Assembly (NCBI RefSeq): GCF_000004075.3 | Contig: NC_026658.2 | Span: forward strand, 26,276,075 to 26,340,074 | Reading direction: 5' to 3' | Source of the DNA: Cucumis sativus | Lineage: Eukaryota; Streptophyta; Magnoliopsida; Cucurbitales; Cucurbitaceae | DNA length: 64,000 nucleotides | Part shown: one piece after another, positions 1-14,582 of the stretch | Layout of the letters: every line of letters begins with the position of its first letter | Position numbering within the stretch: position 1 is the stretch's first letter | Made by a program: the position numbers and the translations under genes | The notes under the pieces: model-generated | What the model was told of the DNA's origin: nothing | The model's database searches: none | The model's input: the letters and a program-made list of their open reading frames with translations, nothing else

Positions 1-1468
1 AGATTATCATAGCAAATAATTAAAAAGCCACTCCCAACTGGGTTGACTGTTGAGTGTGTTAATAACAGGGAAAGAAGATACTTTGGAGCAGACCGAGTAA
101 TTGCTATTAAGTTATAATTTTAGTAGATGATTACCAAGCTTGGCTTGTGTTCGATTTAAGTTTTTTAAAAAAATTAAATGCTTTTGTTGCAATTGCCATC
201 ATTTCTGTTAAAGTTTCAAGACTCACATCATTATTTTACAGCTTTACAGTGGGAGAGCTCGCTGCTGACAAGTGGTTTACGGTAGAAATATTTTCAAAAT
301 TTTAAACAAACAAACAGTAATTGTTAGTGTTATTTTATCAAGTATTGGGTGACAGTAACTCTCCATTGCTCTCAATATTTGGTGTGACATAAAGTATAGG
401 GAAGTTAAAAGAAGTTGTTGAAAATGACAATTTCAGAGGAGTAGTTTATCTAACTCTTGCGACTCCAGCACTTCAACCCAACCATAACCATAACTGGTTA
501 TGCATGGATTTGGGGATCTAGTTTCAAAGTTTCAACCTCAGTGTGAGGATGGAAATGTTATGAAGTTAAGAATTGTATGCAATGATTGAGGGGAGGAAGG
601 GATTGGGGATGGGAAGAAGAGGATAATGGATTACACTGCAAACTGTGTCAGGTATTATTGTGGCGGAATAACTCTGTTTTTTATGAATGGAGGTGGGATG
701 GGGTTGTGGTTGTGGTTGGAGACAAAAACAACAAAGGAGGATTTGGGGTCCTTTGGTTCACAGTTGATTCAAGATTTTAGAATCCAAATATGATTTTGAT
801 GGCCCCATCCCCGTACTCGTTTTATTTTGTCATTACCCAATGCTGCGGAGTAGATATGTCTGTTCTCTGATATAATACTAATAATTTTTAGAGGCTACTT
901 TTCTGTGCCACACTCGTGATTCGGATTCATCAACACACTCTTCCTTTTTTTTTTTTTTCTTTCTTTTCTTTGCTAAATGATGGTTGTCTCCAAACATATT
1001 CCCCACCCAATAATATAACAAATCCTCCAATTCCCACACAATACACATAACACTCAACCCTTCCAATACCTAATCCAATTGCATTGCAGGTGACATCAAA
1101 TTTGAATCTCATCCATGGTGTCAAATCCAGCTAAACCTGCTCTCACCTAATTTCACCCCATCAACAGATTCTCAATCTAGAGTGACCATAACCATAACTA
1201 CGTTCTTCTTACATATTTGGTAGCCCTCTTAAATATACATTACAATTCACGTGGACAGGTGTTTTCTTTTTCCAATTGTGCTCAAGGGTTACGTAGAGAA
1301 GTGGACAATGAGATTTAAGCTTTTTAGCTAGAGAAATGGAAATCATTGATTTTAAAGAAACATTTGGTACATACAAGATTACAGATACAGATCGGACGTT
1401 ACCCTACAGACGCTTACTAAAGAAGAAAAAAAAAAAGAAAAAAAAAAAGGAAAAAGGAAAAGAGATGT
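1..1468. other. intergenic, downstream of the CUC3-like gene
   Basis: No convincing gene is seen. The short open frames here have no family resemblance, no plausible splice partners and biased composition. An A/T-rich stretch with homopurine and homopyrimidine runs (about 945-965 and 1420-1455) precedes the stop of the NAC gene on the minus strand, so part of 1200-1468 is probably its 3' UTR and polyadenylation region. Confidence 0.5.
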
Positions 1469-3799
1469 TTAAGCATCTAAAGGCCAAGAATCTCCATGGG
1501 CATGGAGGATGTTGATGTGAGGATCTAACAAAGTTTGATAGGCGGGCCTGTTGAAGGAGATTGAAGTTGATGTGTCATGAAGAGACACGTGGGCAGGCAG
1601 GGGTGGTGGTGAATTGCATTCTGTTTCAAAAAACAAGGGATGTTGATGGTAAGAACAAGGAGAGGCATTTGGCACCATCATCTTCTTGATATCCATCAAG
1701 TTTGAGTTGGCCTCTGCCTCAGCGGGATCGAAATTATGGGTTGTAAAGCTGGATGAGTCCGCTGCTTTGTTGAACTGTTGTTGCTGATGCTGCTGCTGCT
1801 GCTGCTTTAGTAGTACTGTGGAATCTTGATGTGAGAGGAGAGACTTGAAGAGAATGGATGGCGACGGAGCATACAACATGTTGTTGTTGTTGTTGGCAGC
1901 ATTCGTAATAATGGGGTTGATAGAGATAGAGGATTTGTGTAGCTGCTCGCTCGAGGAAAGGAGGTTGGATTGGGACATTACTGAGCTCATAAACCTCTTC
2001 AGGTCGTTTTCAGGAGGCTGCCGAATCTGAAAAGGGTTTTGGAAAGCCTGCAATTGCAATTGCATTGCGGCTTGAGATTGACACTCTACGAGTGTTGTTG
2101 TTGGGTTCGTCTCCAGTAACGGAGGCAACGAGTTGGAGGTTGTGGACGATGACAAAGCCGACTCCAGAAGATAAGTCTGACATTGGAACATTGAATTTTT
2201 TTTCTCTCCGTTCTTGTGAAATATTCTACAAATAACCCATTCTTCCTGCAAAGACCCGGAACAAAATAAAATAAAATAAAAAGAAGAGAAGTTCAAAATA
2301 CATTATCACAATTAATCAACATAATAGTTAAACATGGCAATATTAATATTGATCTTTAACTTAAAAGGCGTGTGTATCATATGCATGAAGGTTAAAAGAA
2401 AAAAAGGAAAAAAAGGGGGGGGGAGAAAAGCTAATAAGGACTACAGCACATTGCACCATTTCCAGAGATAAACTTAGCAGTGGTTAAATCAATCGCATCA
2501 CATCAAAAACTTACCCCCCAAAGTAAATAATAGAAGAAAGAACAGTGTAGCTTCGGAAAGAAGCAGTACTTTTATGGAATATAAAATAAGTCAACTCAAA
2601 AGAGGACAAAAAAAAAAGGGGTTAAGTGGTATTGCAGGTTAATAGCATGATTCGCACGGTGCGAGAATGCACGTGTGGTGGGTGGTGAGAGAGTTGATTG
2701 TTGGCATTACCTTGCAGGCATGGCGGTAAGAGAAATCGCCGTCTAAGCGGTACTCATGCATCACCCACTTGGTTTTCTCTCCACGTGGAGCTCTGCCTTT
2801 GTAAAACACGAGCGTCTTCTTCATCCCAAGTAAAGATCCATTTGATGCACTGTATACCTCCCTGTCTTTTCCGGTGGCTTTCCAGTAACCAGCTCCGGTC
2901 GCCCTATTTGTTCTTAACCCTGTTGGGTACTTCCGGTCCCGTAAACTGTAGAAGTACCATTCTCTTTCCCCCATTTTTGCAACATCTGAAACAACCGATA
3001 TACAACATGTTACTAAAAACCCACCATTTCTTCTTCTATTAGGCTTTTACCCATTTTCCTTTCTCCTAATTTCTCTCTCTTAGCTCCACATTTATTAGAG
3101 TCTACCAGTTTGTCGGCAGTTCAGAAACTTTTACAGGGAGAAAATAGATTTTGTAGCGTTGTTAAATGGAAAACGTAATACTGGCTACACAACCGGCCCA
3201 CTGATGCATTGAAAGTTGACAAGAACCTATCTCTAGTATTATGGCCAAGGAAAAAAATGTGAACTTGAAATAAGTGTGCCTTCCACCTGCTGGTTAATTT
3301 TAACATTCCTTTCACCTTGAACATCACAAAGTGCATCTAGACTTAATAGAAGATTAAACGAGAGAAAACGGGTTTTTCTTTTCCATCTTAACGAAGTAGA
3401 GAGAATCCGCAGCGGGAAGTCTACAATTTCAAGAAGAAACAAATATGATAAACAGATGGTAGGAACATTTTGATACAAGTACCCGAACTGGTTAATGGAA
3501 AAAAAAAAGCCTCAGTTTTTCCCAAAGAATAGTGCATGAGATAATGAGTAAGGTGATGAGAATCATGTATGTAGTGTGTGTGTGTATAGTAGGGTACCTG
3601 GAAGTTCCCATGGTTCACATCGATTAAGATCTACCTCAGCAATCTCCACACCGCAGAAGCTGCCTTTGAAAACCTTTGAAGCCAAATAAAATGTGATAAG
3701 TTCCTCATCAGTTGGGTGAAACCTGAAACCTGGAGGCAAACCCTGCTCGTTTAACTCCTCGCCATTCAGTTCAGATAAAATTTGCTCCATTGTCAACAT
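1469..3799 (-). CDS. CUC3: NAC-domain transcription factor, CUC3-like
   Basis: Plant-specific NAC transcription factor, predicted nuclear. Three exons read 3799-3598, 2985-2711 and 2245-1469 and give 417 aa (414 if the second Met at 3790 is used). All five NAC subdomains are visible: [15 protein letters not shown] (A), [13 protein letters not shown] (B), the [13 protein letters not shown]...[13 protein letters not shown] block (C), [13 protein letters not shown] with WVMHEYRL (D) and [17 protein letters not shown] (E). The C-terminal half is low-complexity, with a Gln run near the middle and a WPLDA end. The B and E subdomains resemble the CUP-SHAPED COTYLEDON 3 branch, which sets organ boundaries. 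No miR164 target or its HVPCFS translation is seen; CUC3 lacks this site while CUC1/2 carry it. The PHT1 gene nearby matches the CUC3-PHT1;9 neighbourhood I recall from Arabidopsis. NAC membership is certain; the CUC3 assignment rests on subdomain style and neighbours. Confidence 0.88.
1771..1810 (-). repeat. in-frame CAG/CAA microsatellite coding a Gln run
   Basis: A GCTGCTGCT/GTTGTTGCT-type triplet tract on the plus strand encodes Gln-rich sequence ([10 protein letters not shown]) in the C-terminal activation half of the NAC protein. It is inside the coding frame, so length changes alter only the Gln count. Confidence 0.7.
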
Positions 3800-4664
3800 G
3801 TTCGTCTGTGGATGTGCAAAGGAAAGAGTTGAGGAAATAAAGACAGAAGGGAGGAGAGAATATAAAGAAAGGGTAAATAATATAGGGATGATTATAGAGC
3901 ACTGAAACCAAAAAAGAAAGGAAAAATATGAGGAAATGAGGAGGCCAGAGAGATATAGATTTGAGATTCTTAAAATGCTTTCATGGGGACCTAGAGAAAC
4001 GCACCTGAAAAAGGCCTTCCCTTCCGGGACTAGGTAGCCAACAAAATTATATTTTATTATTGTTTTTTTTTTTCCTTTTTGTTTGGGAGAAAAAAGAGAA
4101 AGGGAAAAAGGGGCGGTTTGGTAGGAGAATGTTAAATGCGAAAGTTAGTGTGATACCTCATTTATCTGTGCGTATGGTTATTATCAGGATAAACAAATAA
4201 ATAAAAGTGAGATAACAATCTAATATATACAAGGGAAAGGACGAGTAAGGAGCTGAGAAATAATGAGATCATCATACTTTCTTTTCTTTTTATTTTCTTG
4301 AAAATCGAGATCATATATCAGACGAGCTTAATCCTTTGCTTTCCCATGCCTTCCAAAACTGCATCAACTTTTTAACCCTATAAATGTACGCATATGGTTT
4401 CATACACACACACACACACAAAATTATCAAACCAAAAAAAAAACAAAAACAAAAAACAAAAGAACAAAAAAGGTAAACCCATTGGATAATAATATTATCA
4501 ACAGTGAAAAATGAGGGTATGGAAGGAAGAAAGAGAAATGAGATAATGAAGGAGATAAAGGGGACAGAGTAGAATGGGAATAGAACTTAGGGTGGGGCAC
4601 TTGAGTCTTGATTGTAATAAATGATTTGGTGGGCTGTTTTATGCAATTCCAAGTGTGGTGGTCA

Positions 4665-4692
4665 TTGCAATGCAATGCAATGCAATGCAATG
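4665..4692. repeat. (CAATG)n microsatellite
   Basis: About five to six copies of the pentamer TGCAA/CAATG in tandem, in non-coding DNA upstream of the NAC gene. Confidence 0.85.
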
Positions 4693-5663
4693 AAATCAGT
4701 CGGCGTTGCACGTGTACGTATCATCACCTAATAATAATAATAATAATTAATTTAATGAAACACAACACACAAGAATAGTTATAGCCACTGAGTGAAGTAA
4801 AAGATAATAGAGCTGCAACGCCAAAGATTTACTGATGCATTTGTGTATTGTAATAGCCGAATAATAGGTGTAGGTTTACATAAGCCTAGCTATTTGGGCA
4901 CTGCTTTCGTTTTCTTTGAATTTCTTTGAGCTGGAACGGGGGAAATTTTCACTGTGCCTAAACCCCACACGTACTCACACACTCCTCTTCTACCCTTCCC
5001 ATTTTAATCAATTTTTTTCTTCTTAATCAATGTATGGAAAATAGGAGGACGTTGATGTGTGGCGTTGTCAAAGAGTCAGTGCAGCTGGGGACATAAGAAT
5101 TTAAGGCATGGCACACTCCAATTCAATGCACAGAGGCTGCTTATTAATATATTAATGTGTCAACACACAAAGAAAATTGGCCTCCAAAGAAATTTCTATT
5201 TTTAATTTCTATTTATTTGTAAATGGGAAGAGGAATGAATGCATGCACTAACACGTACACACGTGCTAAGGAAGGCTTTGTTTTTGTTATATTGGGAGGA
5301 TGCAAATGAAAAGACAAGTCAATGTGTATAAAGGCAACAGGTTGCGTGGGACCTCAAATTCGTCGATTTGTCGTTTTTTTATATAAAAAAAAATTCAAAT
5401 CCAACGAGTGTAGTGTATGTTTAAATAAAAATAATATACGAGGGAAGGAGTTGAAACTGTCGAGTAACTAGTAGTAAGGAGGAAGGAGGTGGATGGGTGG
5501 AGCTGGAAAGCACGAAGCACAAGCAGAAGAAAAAGTGCAACTTTTAGCAAATACAGGGACCACTCTGCAAATAATCTCATCAGATTTAGAAAGAAAATCG
5601 AAAAAATTCGAAATGATTGGGCTTTATATATAAATATATGTATTATTTAAAAGGGAAATATGA

Positions 5664-5700
5664 TTGTATTGTATTTGTATTTGTATTTGTATTTGTATTG
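5664..5700. repeat. (TTTGTA)n microsatellite
   Basis: About six hexamer units of TTTGTA in tandem, non-coding. Confidence 0.85.
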
Positions 5701-5830
5701 GGGCCGATGAGTAGAGAGAGTTGAGTTGCAGAAGGCAGATCGATTCTCTATTATTGTCTGTCATTAATGAATTTCAAAACAGAAAACGAGAGAAAGGTGA
5801 AACCATTTGGTATTGGCGATGATACGTCAT

Positions 5831-5890
5831 CTTCCTTCCTTCCTTCCTTCCTTCCTTCCTTCCTTCCTTCCTTCCTTCCTTCCTTCCTTC
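5831..5890. repeat. (CTTC)n microsatellite, about 15 units
   Basis: A perfect 60-bp tetranucleotide array, the longest simple repeat in the window. It lies in non-coding DNA between the divergent NAC and XCP2 genes and is a likely length polymorphism. Confidence 0.95.
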
Positions 5891-8705
5891 TCCCCATTCC
5901 GTGTTTGTTAATTAACAACACCAACCCTTACACTTACACTTATACTTACACACCTCAATAGTAGGGGTAGACTTGGTAATTTTTCCAAGGCAAATATAGG
6001 CTTGGTTTGGTTGGACAAAATAGAAAGCAAAAAAAGAAAAAAGAGGGGCAGAATAGGTAATTTCACATAATATCTCCCTTAAAGGGGAAAAAAAATGAAA
6101 AAGAAAAGGCCGTACAAAAGGGAGGCAGAAGAAGGAGAGGGGACCACGAGGCTGAGTCATTGGTGAAAACGGAAGGGGAAGAGAGTGGAAAAATAATTGG
6201 GGAAAGAGCAGAACACAACAGAAGAGATGAGAGTTTGAATAAATAAATGAATAATAGAAAAAGTGCAATTATTAAACAACAATTGTCTCTTATTTACTCA
6301 TATACTCTTGACTTCCACTTGCTTTTAGTTTTGTCACTCTCCTCAACTTCACATTCCCATTCATTCTCCAAGTTCTTCAATTCATTTCCCTCTTGGAGCT
6401 CCACCTCCGAAACTCTACCCTATTTAATGTAAAACTGTGGAGGAAACTATTCAAATCTGTTATTAGATCAAAAATCTCCAAGTGGAAGTGTATACACACA
6501 CGCGTGTCTGTAACCAGATGCCAGATTCAACATCGCTAGCAGTTTCTTAACAAATTAAACGACTCCTAATACTATCGTTGCATTGCAATGCATCGTACTC
6601 TCACTTCCAACACCGTTTTTGGCCTCCTTTATCCAAAAACATGGTGTTAGGCAGTTTTTAGGTTTACATTTTGAATGATAAAGAAAAATAAATTTCAAAA
6701 GCTTCATTGGTAGGTTTCAGATTTGTTAAAGTTAGTGCCTAAACTAATCTGTAGTCTGTAGGCAGAGTCATTTCATTATTTCAATTCATGGAGCTGTGAA
6801 CGTAATAATCTAAATAAGCATGCTTACCAAATATAAGCTCAACCACAAAAGTCAAACCTATGAAACTAATGTCCTTCCCCCAATTAAGGTCATGGTCGGT
6901 TGATTGGAAAGCATGGCTATCCCAATCCTTGTCACCGTCCCGTTTCATTTTCCATTTCCACAAAATTACCTATTAATTTTTACAGAGATTTTTTCCCCAC
7001 AAAGATCAGGTTGGGGCAACTAATCCTAATTTACTCTCCCTACTAATCCTAATTTACTCTCTCTGTTAAAAGTTAAATTACTTTCTATTTGAGAGAAATT
7101 TCTCAAATCTATTTCATATAAACAAAATGATTAGCCTAGTAAATTATCTAACTGTTGACATATATAAGTATATGTACTTCAACCATTCAACTTTATGATT
7201 CAAAGTCAAACCATACAAGTTACTAAACAATTGAAATTGAAATTGAAATATTTTATTTATATAACGAAAGTGTGAAAATGTATAAACATGGATACACGAG
7301 GCAAGGTAAAGTTGGAAAATGAATTCTCCATCTCTATCTACTTTAGCTTTCAATAATACTTTTCCACTCTCATTCCCCAACTAAATGAGGATTTATGACC
7401 CCATTATATGTTGGTTCATGGGCAAAATGAACACTCTATCGAGCGTAATTAAATATTTAAAAATCTTTCTTTCTAAAATTCAATTAGTTCTTTTTTTTTT
7501 TTTTTAAGAACTCCAAGGCGAAGAATCAATCTTATTTTATTTATTAAATTCCAGAGAAATTTACCTTTTCAAATATTATAATCTTTAATTTCAATTTGAG
7601 TTTCACAAATTTGATTTTGGATCCATAAGTTAATTAAATTTGCACTTTTAATTCAAATATTCACAAAATAATTCATTAGTTGTCTATGTTAATATTTATT
7701 TATTAATTAAAAAAATGAAAATAGTAAAAAATAGCAAATTTAAGGAAAACATTTACTAACACATGACAATTTCATATTCTATCAATAACAAACTTTGATG
7801 TGTTTTTATTAATAGTATTGATAAACGGTGGTAGAAGTCTATTAGTTTCTAGCATTTATAGAATTCAAAATTTTGCTATAGGTCATAAATGTTTTAATAA
7901 CAAACCTTTTCGTTATTTTTAAAGATGACCCCTACAAGAATTCGAATTAAATTTTATTATCTTTTTCAAATTAATATTAATATTTTATTTTTAAAAAATA
8001 TTACTATCTTTTTAAAAAAAATACTTAAACTCAATACTAAAAAAACATATATCTAAATTATATTATCAGAATTTAAAAGCATGTTATCTTTAAAAGGGTT
8101 TGTATTCAACTTTCATTATCCATTTAAGTTATTACAATAATGGGAAGTTTAATAATGTTTATTGTACCTAGCATATGTAAAAATGCCCCTAGACTGATAT
8201 AAAGTGTGTATCATGATTAAAAGATCAAGTTTTTTTACTTCTTCATTTGGAGGTCTTGTCTAGATGAAAGATGTTATTTTTTTCAAACACTATTAATTCC
8301 GCTTTTTACGTGACATCCTCAAGAAGAAAATAAATGTGTTTTTGTTTTAGCTGCTTTAGCATCTCTTAAAGTTAATAACCCCTAACCTTTAGGCCATTAC
8401 TGTGACCTTATAAGCGGTTCGGACCTACTTAATAACCCCGTAATAATAACTCTGTTTAGGACAAAAGAGAAGAACTTTTCCTTCAGTGTGAAGTGGAACC
8501 AAATCTTTTCAGACATTTAGCAAACTACATGAATGAGAATGACAGAAAGCGTAGATTCAAAGTCAGTTAATACACACAAACCATTCTTAAAGACTGGGTA
8601 TCAATGTTCCGATATAGATATGTATAAATATGTATATATATTATATCAACTTTGCTTGTAAGCAACACTTAGCTGCAAACAAACACATTCATTCGTTCCT
8701 CCTAG

Positions 8706-8712
8706 TATAAAT
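8706..8712 (+). promoter_or_regulatory. candidate TATA box of the XCP2-like gene
   Basis: TATAAAT lies about 105 bp before the ATG at 8812, a usual distance for a plant TATA box plus a short leader. It is a sequence match only; other TATA-like strings occur at 8625-8645. Confidence 0.35.
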
Positions 8713-8811
8713 GATTCCCTAATATCTCTTCGTTCCTCCAACCCATTCTTTCTGCCTTTTCTCCAATCAACAATATTTACAAATTCCAAGACAAGAGAGC
8801 TAGTATTAACA

Positions 8812-10139
<1,328 letters not shown>

Positions 10140-10668
10140 TGAAAACAAAATTAATTGTCCCTTAGTTTCCCATTTTATATTCCTAAGACACGGCTCTTAA
10201 CTTTTATTTCTTTGTTTTCTTCTTTCTCCCGTAAAGACATACGATTCTGAAGAATATGTGCAGACAATGATATTATGAGAGAGAACCAATGAAACATGAT
10301 ACTTCATCTGATACTGTATTCTACTTGACATTACGAATATGCAATTAGATCATATCCGAATGATTGAATGTATAGCACTCCAGCAGGGATTATAGGAAAT
10401 AGATATAGGTTGCTTTAACTAATTAGTCAATTAGAAGAAATAGATGCATAGTCTATTACAGTTACTGGTTTGTTAATTTGGTTAATAAATTCAAGTCATC
10501 TCCTCCACGATTTTTAATTACTCTACACTCTACAATGAACTTTCTAAAACTTAGCAATTTATGCATATGAAAGAAAAATGAAAATGTCCTCAAGTTTTGG
10601 TGTTGAAGTTTGTCAAGAAAAACGCAAGAACTTGTTGGCAATGACAGGCATAAGATAATATGGGTGTA

Positions 10669-10792
10669 ATACCTGGAACTGCGGCCATAGAGTATCCAGA
10701 ACGCTGCAATCCGCAATGAAAGCTCCACATTCCGATTGCCAGAAGGAACCAAAAAAGGGAGACTCGCAACATTACGGCCGCGCGCCTAGTGC
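10669..10792 (-). other. doubtful small ORF or transcript start
   Basis: A minus-strand open frame contains a hydrophobic Met-initiated segment (MLRVSLFWFLLAIGMW, start near 10774) and stops being protein-like after a possible donor CCAG|GTATTA near 10670. Upstream in the same frame lie a repeat-encoded Asp-Gly/Val-Gly tract and only a non-ATG start. No downstream exon is evident before the protease 3' end. It may be a short non-coding transcript or a chance frame; I do not claim a protein. Confidence 0.2.
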
Positions 10793-10820
10793 AGAAACAA
10801 AAACTGAATCCGGAGAGGCC

Positions 10821-10874
10821 ATCACCAACACCAACACCAACACCATCACCATCACCATCACCATCACCATCACC
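10821..10874. repeat. (CACCAA)n/(CACCAT)n hexanucleotide repeat
   Basis: Three CACCAA units run straight into about six CACCAT units, ending in CACCGTCGCCGTCGG. It is a compound hexamer microsatellite with a clear sub-type switch. The region is open in several frames because of the repeat. Confidence 0.9.
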
Positions 10875-12604
10875 GTCGCCGTCGGAGTGCCTTCTGTGGT
10901 TGTAGTGAATTTGATTGGATTCGATGATGGGCGTAAAAGCGAATGGTGACCCCAAGAGTATGGAGGAGAAGGCTCAATGCGGCAATGAAGATCATTTTGA
11001 AATGGAATAAATTAATTTTGGCGGTATGAAAGCACTTTGGGCGCCATTCATAACCTAATTAATTACAAGACTGCCTCGCTTATTATTTTAATTTTCTCCA
11101 AAATAACTTATATTTTAAAAATGGAAAGGAGAAGGAACATTCCAACTAAAATTGAATAATATTTAAAATAGCGATTTCATTTCTAAAGGTCAATTCCTTT
11201 CATCATCAAGCTTTGTCACATAATGCATTGGAAGTATATGTTTAATCTAAATAGGTTCATTAAGTCACTCTTTTTTTCTCTATAAATCCACGTGTATGAG
11301 TACGAGTGCAGGTAAACAAGTTGGTCATACCTACCTCTATACGTCTCCTTCTATATATATATATATATGATAAGACTATAAATTTTGGACCATTTTAGAT
11401 TGGCTAAACAAAATGGGTTCCAATCAATTGTTTTTAACTGATCACTTTCAATCGAAATATAAACACTCATTTTCCAAAAAAGTCTATATACAAGTTTGTT
11501 TGTTTTGTCGAAAGAAGGATGTTTATGTTAATGTAATTAAATTACTATAAGACAAAGACATCTATTAAATAATATGGACTAATGATTTTAAATAATAACA
11601 AGGCCAAAGTTGATCATCTAGGGCGGTGTTGTACTCTCTACAATTGGTTGTGGTTAGTACAGGTAGCCATTGGAGTTCGTCGTCTAACGTATGTAGACAT
11701 TGTTGTTGGAAGTTTAATTTCTCCGGAGTACGTTGTTGGTGGTTGCCACAAGAAGGACTTGAAGAGCAGTAGTGACCATAACCCTAGTATTAAATATCTG
11801 TTGATATTTACATATTTTCATAGGTTCAATATTGACACGAGGGATGAATTGTTATTTTTATTATATAATAGAAAATTTTAACGAACGCAACAAATAAATA
11901 AATAAATAAACAAATGTCATTAAGGTAGAGTACACTATAAATGACACACATGTACGTTAACTTGTCTAGAAAAATCATAATTTATATATCTACTCATAAA
12001 TTTAATTTTAAGGTTCTTATTTTTATTATTTTTAGAAAAAGGATATATCTATCGATTACGTTGACATTTTATCGATATTTTCATTGAAACTTCTGTAGAA
12101 ATAAAGTATCGATAGTCAAAGTTTTTTTGACGATAAAATTTTAAACAATGGTTATGTTGCAACGTAGTAAAAGTAGAGTGGATAGCATAGGAGAGTGAAT
12201 GAGGGATATTTTTTAAAAATAATTATTTCCAACTAATTTATATTTGAAAGTCATTTTAGGATAATTAAATAATAAAAAATTATTTATTTTTATCAAAACT
12301 AAAACGCTCATGAATTAAATCCAAACCCACAACCTTCATTTTTAACCAAATTATTATTTCTCAAATAATGATGCTCTCAAACTTTTGTTTGTAAGTCCTA
12401 ATTTATACATCTAAACACTATCTCGCAAGTCTATAGTCATAGATTTGAAATGTAATTAATGGATTAAAGATAAAAAGGAGGGCTAATAATATTACATATC
12501 TATTGTGAGAAAAAAGGAAATTAAATGATGGAATAATATGTAAACCCTGAACTAGTATGTGTGGTACGTGGTGGCGCGCGCACATCGGTAGTTGTGTATA
12601 GAAT

Positions 12605-14582
12605 CTAACGATGAAATGGTGTAGTACTTGGAATGGAGTTGGAGGTCGAACGTGATGACATTTGATCGCGTTGAGCAGTAGCAGCATGAGCGGTAGTACG
12701 GTGTAAGTTAAAGCATGATCTAAGAAAGAAAATCCCAACATATTCATCTTCATTCTCATTCTCTTCCAACGACCTTCCATTGGTCTCTCTAGTGAAGAAA
12801 TACGTGACTGCCACTCCCGCTAAACTCACCCCACCAAGCAACATCAACGAAGCCTTCATCCCAATTCCGTTGTCCTCTCGATCGTGCGAGGCCCAAAGGA
12901 ACCCCACGGCTCCAATGATGGCACCAATTTTTCCAGAGGCGCCAGAGATTCCATGGCAGGTGGACCTAAATCTAGCCGGGAACAGCTCCGCGGGGAGAAT
13001 AAAAGTGGTGGTGTTAGGGCCGAAATTTGAGAAGAAGAAGGTGAGGCAATAAAATAGCATGAAACCGTATTTATGTTTATCAGATTCCCAGAAAGAGTTG
13101 TAGGGGATGGCGATGACAACGTAACCAATAGCCATGAACAGAAAACCTATGATTTGGATAGTGACTCGACCAAGGCGATCGATGAAGAAGACGGAGATCC
13201 AGTAGCCAGGAATGGTGGAACAGACAGCTACGATGGCTTGGAGTCTGGCCTCATTTAAGGCTTGATGATAAACGTTATTGGTGGAATTTTGGTCGTGGGG
13301 AAGGAATTGGGTGTAGATTTTGGACTGGAAGAGATTGCTGCTGTAGAACACAACGTCGACCAGGAACCAAGAGGCGGCACATGAAAAGAGGTCTCGGCCA
13401 TGGCGACGAAGAAATTGGTTAGAAAAGAAATGGAAATTTGGAGGTGAAGGGGACATGGGGCTATCTTCCGTGATATCAGCCAAAGAAACATCCAACACTT
13501 TCTCCATATCCTTTGCTGCCTGTGCCACATTCCGCTCCACCAAAGCTGTGTATCTATCATCAAATATCACTAAATCATAAATCAAAGCAGGTAACACTTT
13601 TAATTACTTTTATGTTAATAATTAACAATATTTTAATTATAGACTTCACAATTTTGTTGTATGGTGAATAAAATGTCATAATACCAATTATCAAATATAT
13701 TATATATATATTACGTGGAAGTTGTTCAAGAGATGACAGTTCGATCGTATGAAGAAAGGGATGTTGAGAATACAAAATTATGATTGATTATAACAAGATG
13801 TGAATTATGATTAAAGGGAAGTCAACCCCTCAATTTGGTTGGTTCCGAGATAATTCCAAAACAAAGCTTCAAAGAAATGCACAAATAATAATTAACCTGG
13901 CAGTTTCCGGCATCATCATTCGCCAGTAATAAGTCATGGCCGCCGGAACAGCGCCCAGCATGAGGATCAGCCTCCAAGCAATATCAGCCCCCATCGGCGT
14001 ACGTTTACCTGTTGGGTAATTCGAGGCTCGATCGAATATGGAGCACACGATCATGGTCACCGTGGCACTGGCCAAAATCCCAAATCCCTGCATCGAGAAC
14101 ACCGCCGCTATGAAAGCTCCACGCGTTTTCTTGTTGGCGAACTCCGACATAATGGTCGCCGACAATGGGTAATCTCCGCCAATTCCCAGTCCTAGAAGGA
14201 ACCTGAAAAATCCAAGGCTCACAAGGACACAGCTTCTTGTGGTACAGATTGAAAACCCACACCCAATTGAACTCGCCACCATCAGCGCCAATGCCAGTCC
14301 GTACACTCTCCGCCGTCCCACTCTATCTCCGAGTATGCCAAACACCAGTTGACCCATCGCCGTTCCCAGAAGGGCCACCGCAAGCATAGCGGATTTGACA
14401 GTGGCGGGAATCTCGTATTGTTTGTCCTGATAGTAGACACGTCCGAGGATGGTCATAATGGGAGAGATGCTGAAGAGATCGTAAGCGTCGGTGAAGAGGC
14501 CCATCCCGGCGATGACGATGGCTTTGAAATGGTATAATTGGGTTTTGGCAGTGTCGAGAGCGGAAAGCACTTTGAGCCCCAT
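12605..14582 (-). CDS. PHT1: PHT1-family phosphate/proton symporter (PHT1;8/9-like)
   Basis: Plasma-membrane inorganic phosphate:H+ symporter of the major facilitator superfamily. Two exons, 14582-13897 and 13553-12605, encode 544 aa, normal for PHT1. The start is the ATG of [15 protein letters not shown]; the frame stays open upstream but has no ATG. The N-half carries [17 protein letters not shown], the family signature [13 protein letters not shown], the loop motif [11 protein letters not shown] and a run of six hydrophobic helices. A long hydrophilic central loop is cut by the intron at PETA|RYTALV. The C-half has [33 protein letters not shown] and a final helix before a longer than usual Ser/Thr/His-rich tail. 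The N-terminal style resembles the PHT1;8/PHT1;9 branch. No missing key residue is seen. A P1BS box 168 bp upstream suggests PHR1-driven induction by phosphate starvation. Upstream and divergent to it is the HMA-fold gene. Confidence 0.94.

Larger units (their letters stand above)
3800..8811. other. intergenic: upstream regions of the NAC and XCP2 genes
   Basis: These 5 kb lie between the divergently transcribed NAC and protease genes. No open frame here is convincing. The region holds several microsatellites: CA repeats near 4403-4420, CAATG at 4665-4692, AAT near 4728-4747, TTTGTA at 5664-5700 and CTTC at 5831-5890. The part at 7440-8100 is very AT-rich, with pieces resembling the foldback repeat described at 59.3 kb. 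3800-4100 probably holds the NAC 5' UTR and core promoter. Confidence 0.55.
10140..12604. other. intergenic between XCP2-like and PHT1 3' ends
   Basis: The two flanking genes converge here, so both 3' UTRs fall in this stretch. Apart from the hexanucleotide repeat near 10.85 kb and a weak minus-strand open frame over it, I see only AT-rich DNA, including an AT run near 11352-11368 and (AAAT)n near 11893. A plus-strand frame at 11582-11881 shows no domain, and codon use gives no support. Confidence 0.5.

Noticed and set aside
2070-2110. miR164 target site in the NAC gene
   Set aside because: The last exon was read for the conserved target and its HVPCFS translation; neither is present.
4427-4711. 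94-aa minus-strand frame
   Set aside because: Built from the CAATG microsatellite and poly-pyrimidine sequence; low complexity.
10590-10955. Minus-strand 121-aa frame with Asp-Gly repeats
   Set aside because: It begins with a TTG, not ATG. The Asp-Gly tract is simply the hexanucleotide repeat, and the rest has no domain or convincing splice partner. It is kept only as a doubtful small feature.
11582-11881. 99-aa plus-strand frame
   Set aside because: No family resemblance, no leader or splice signals, and it lies in AT-rich spacer.
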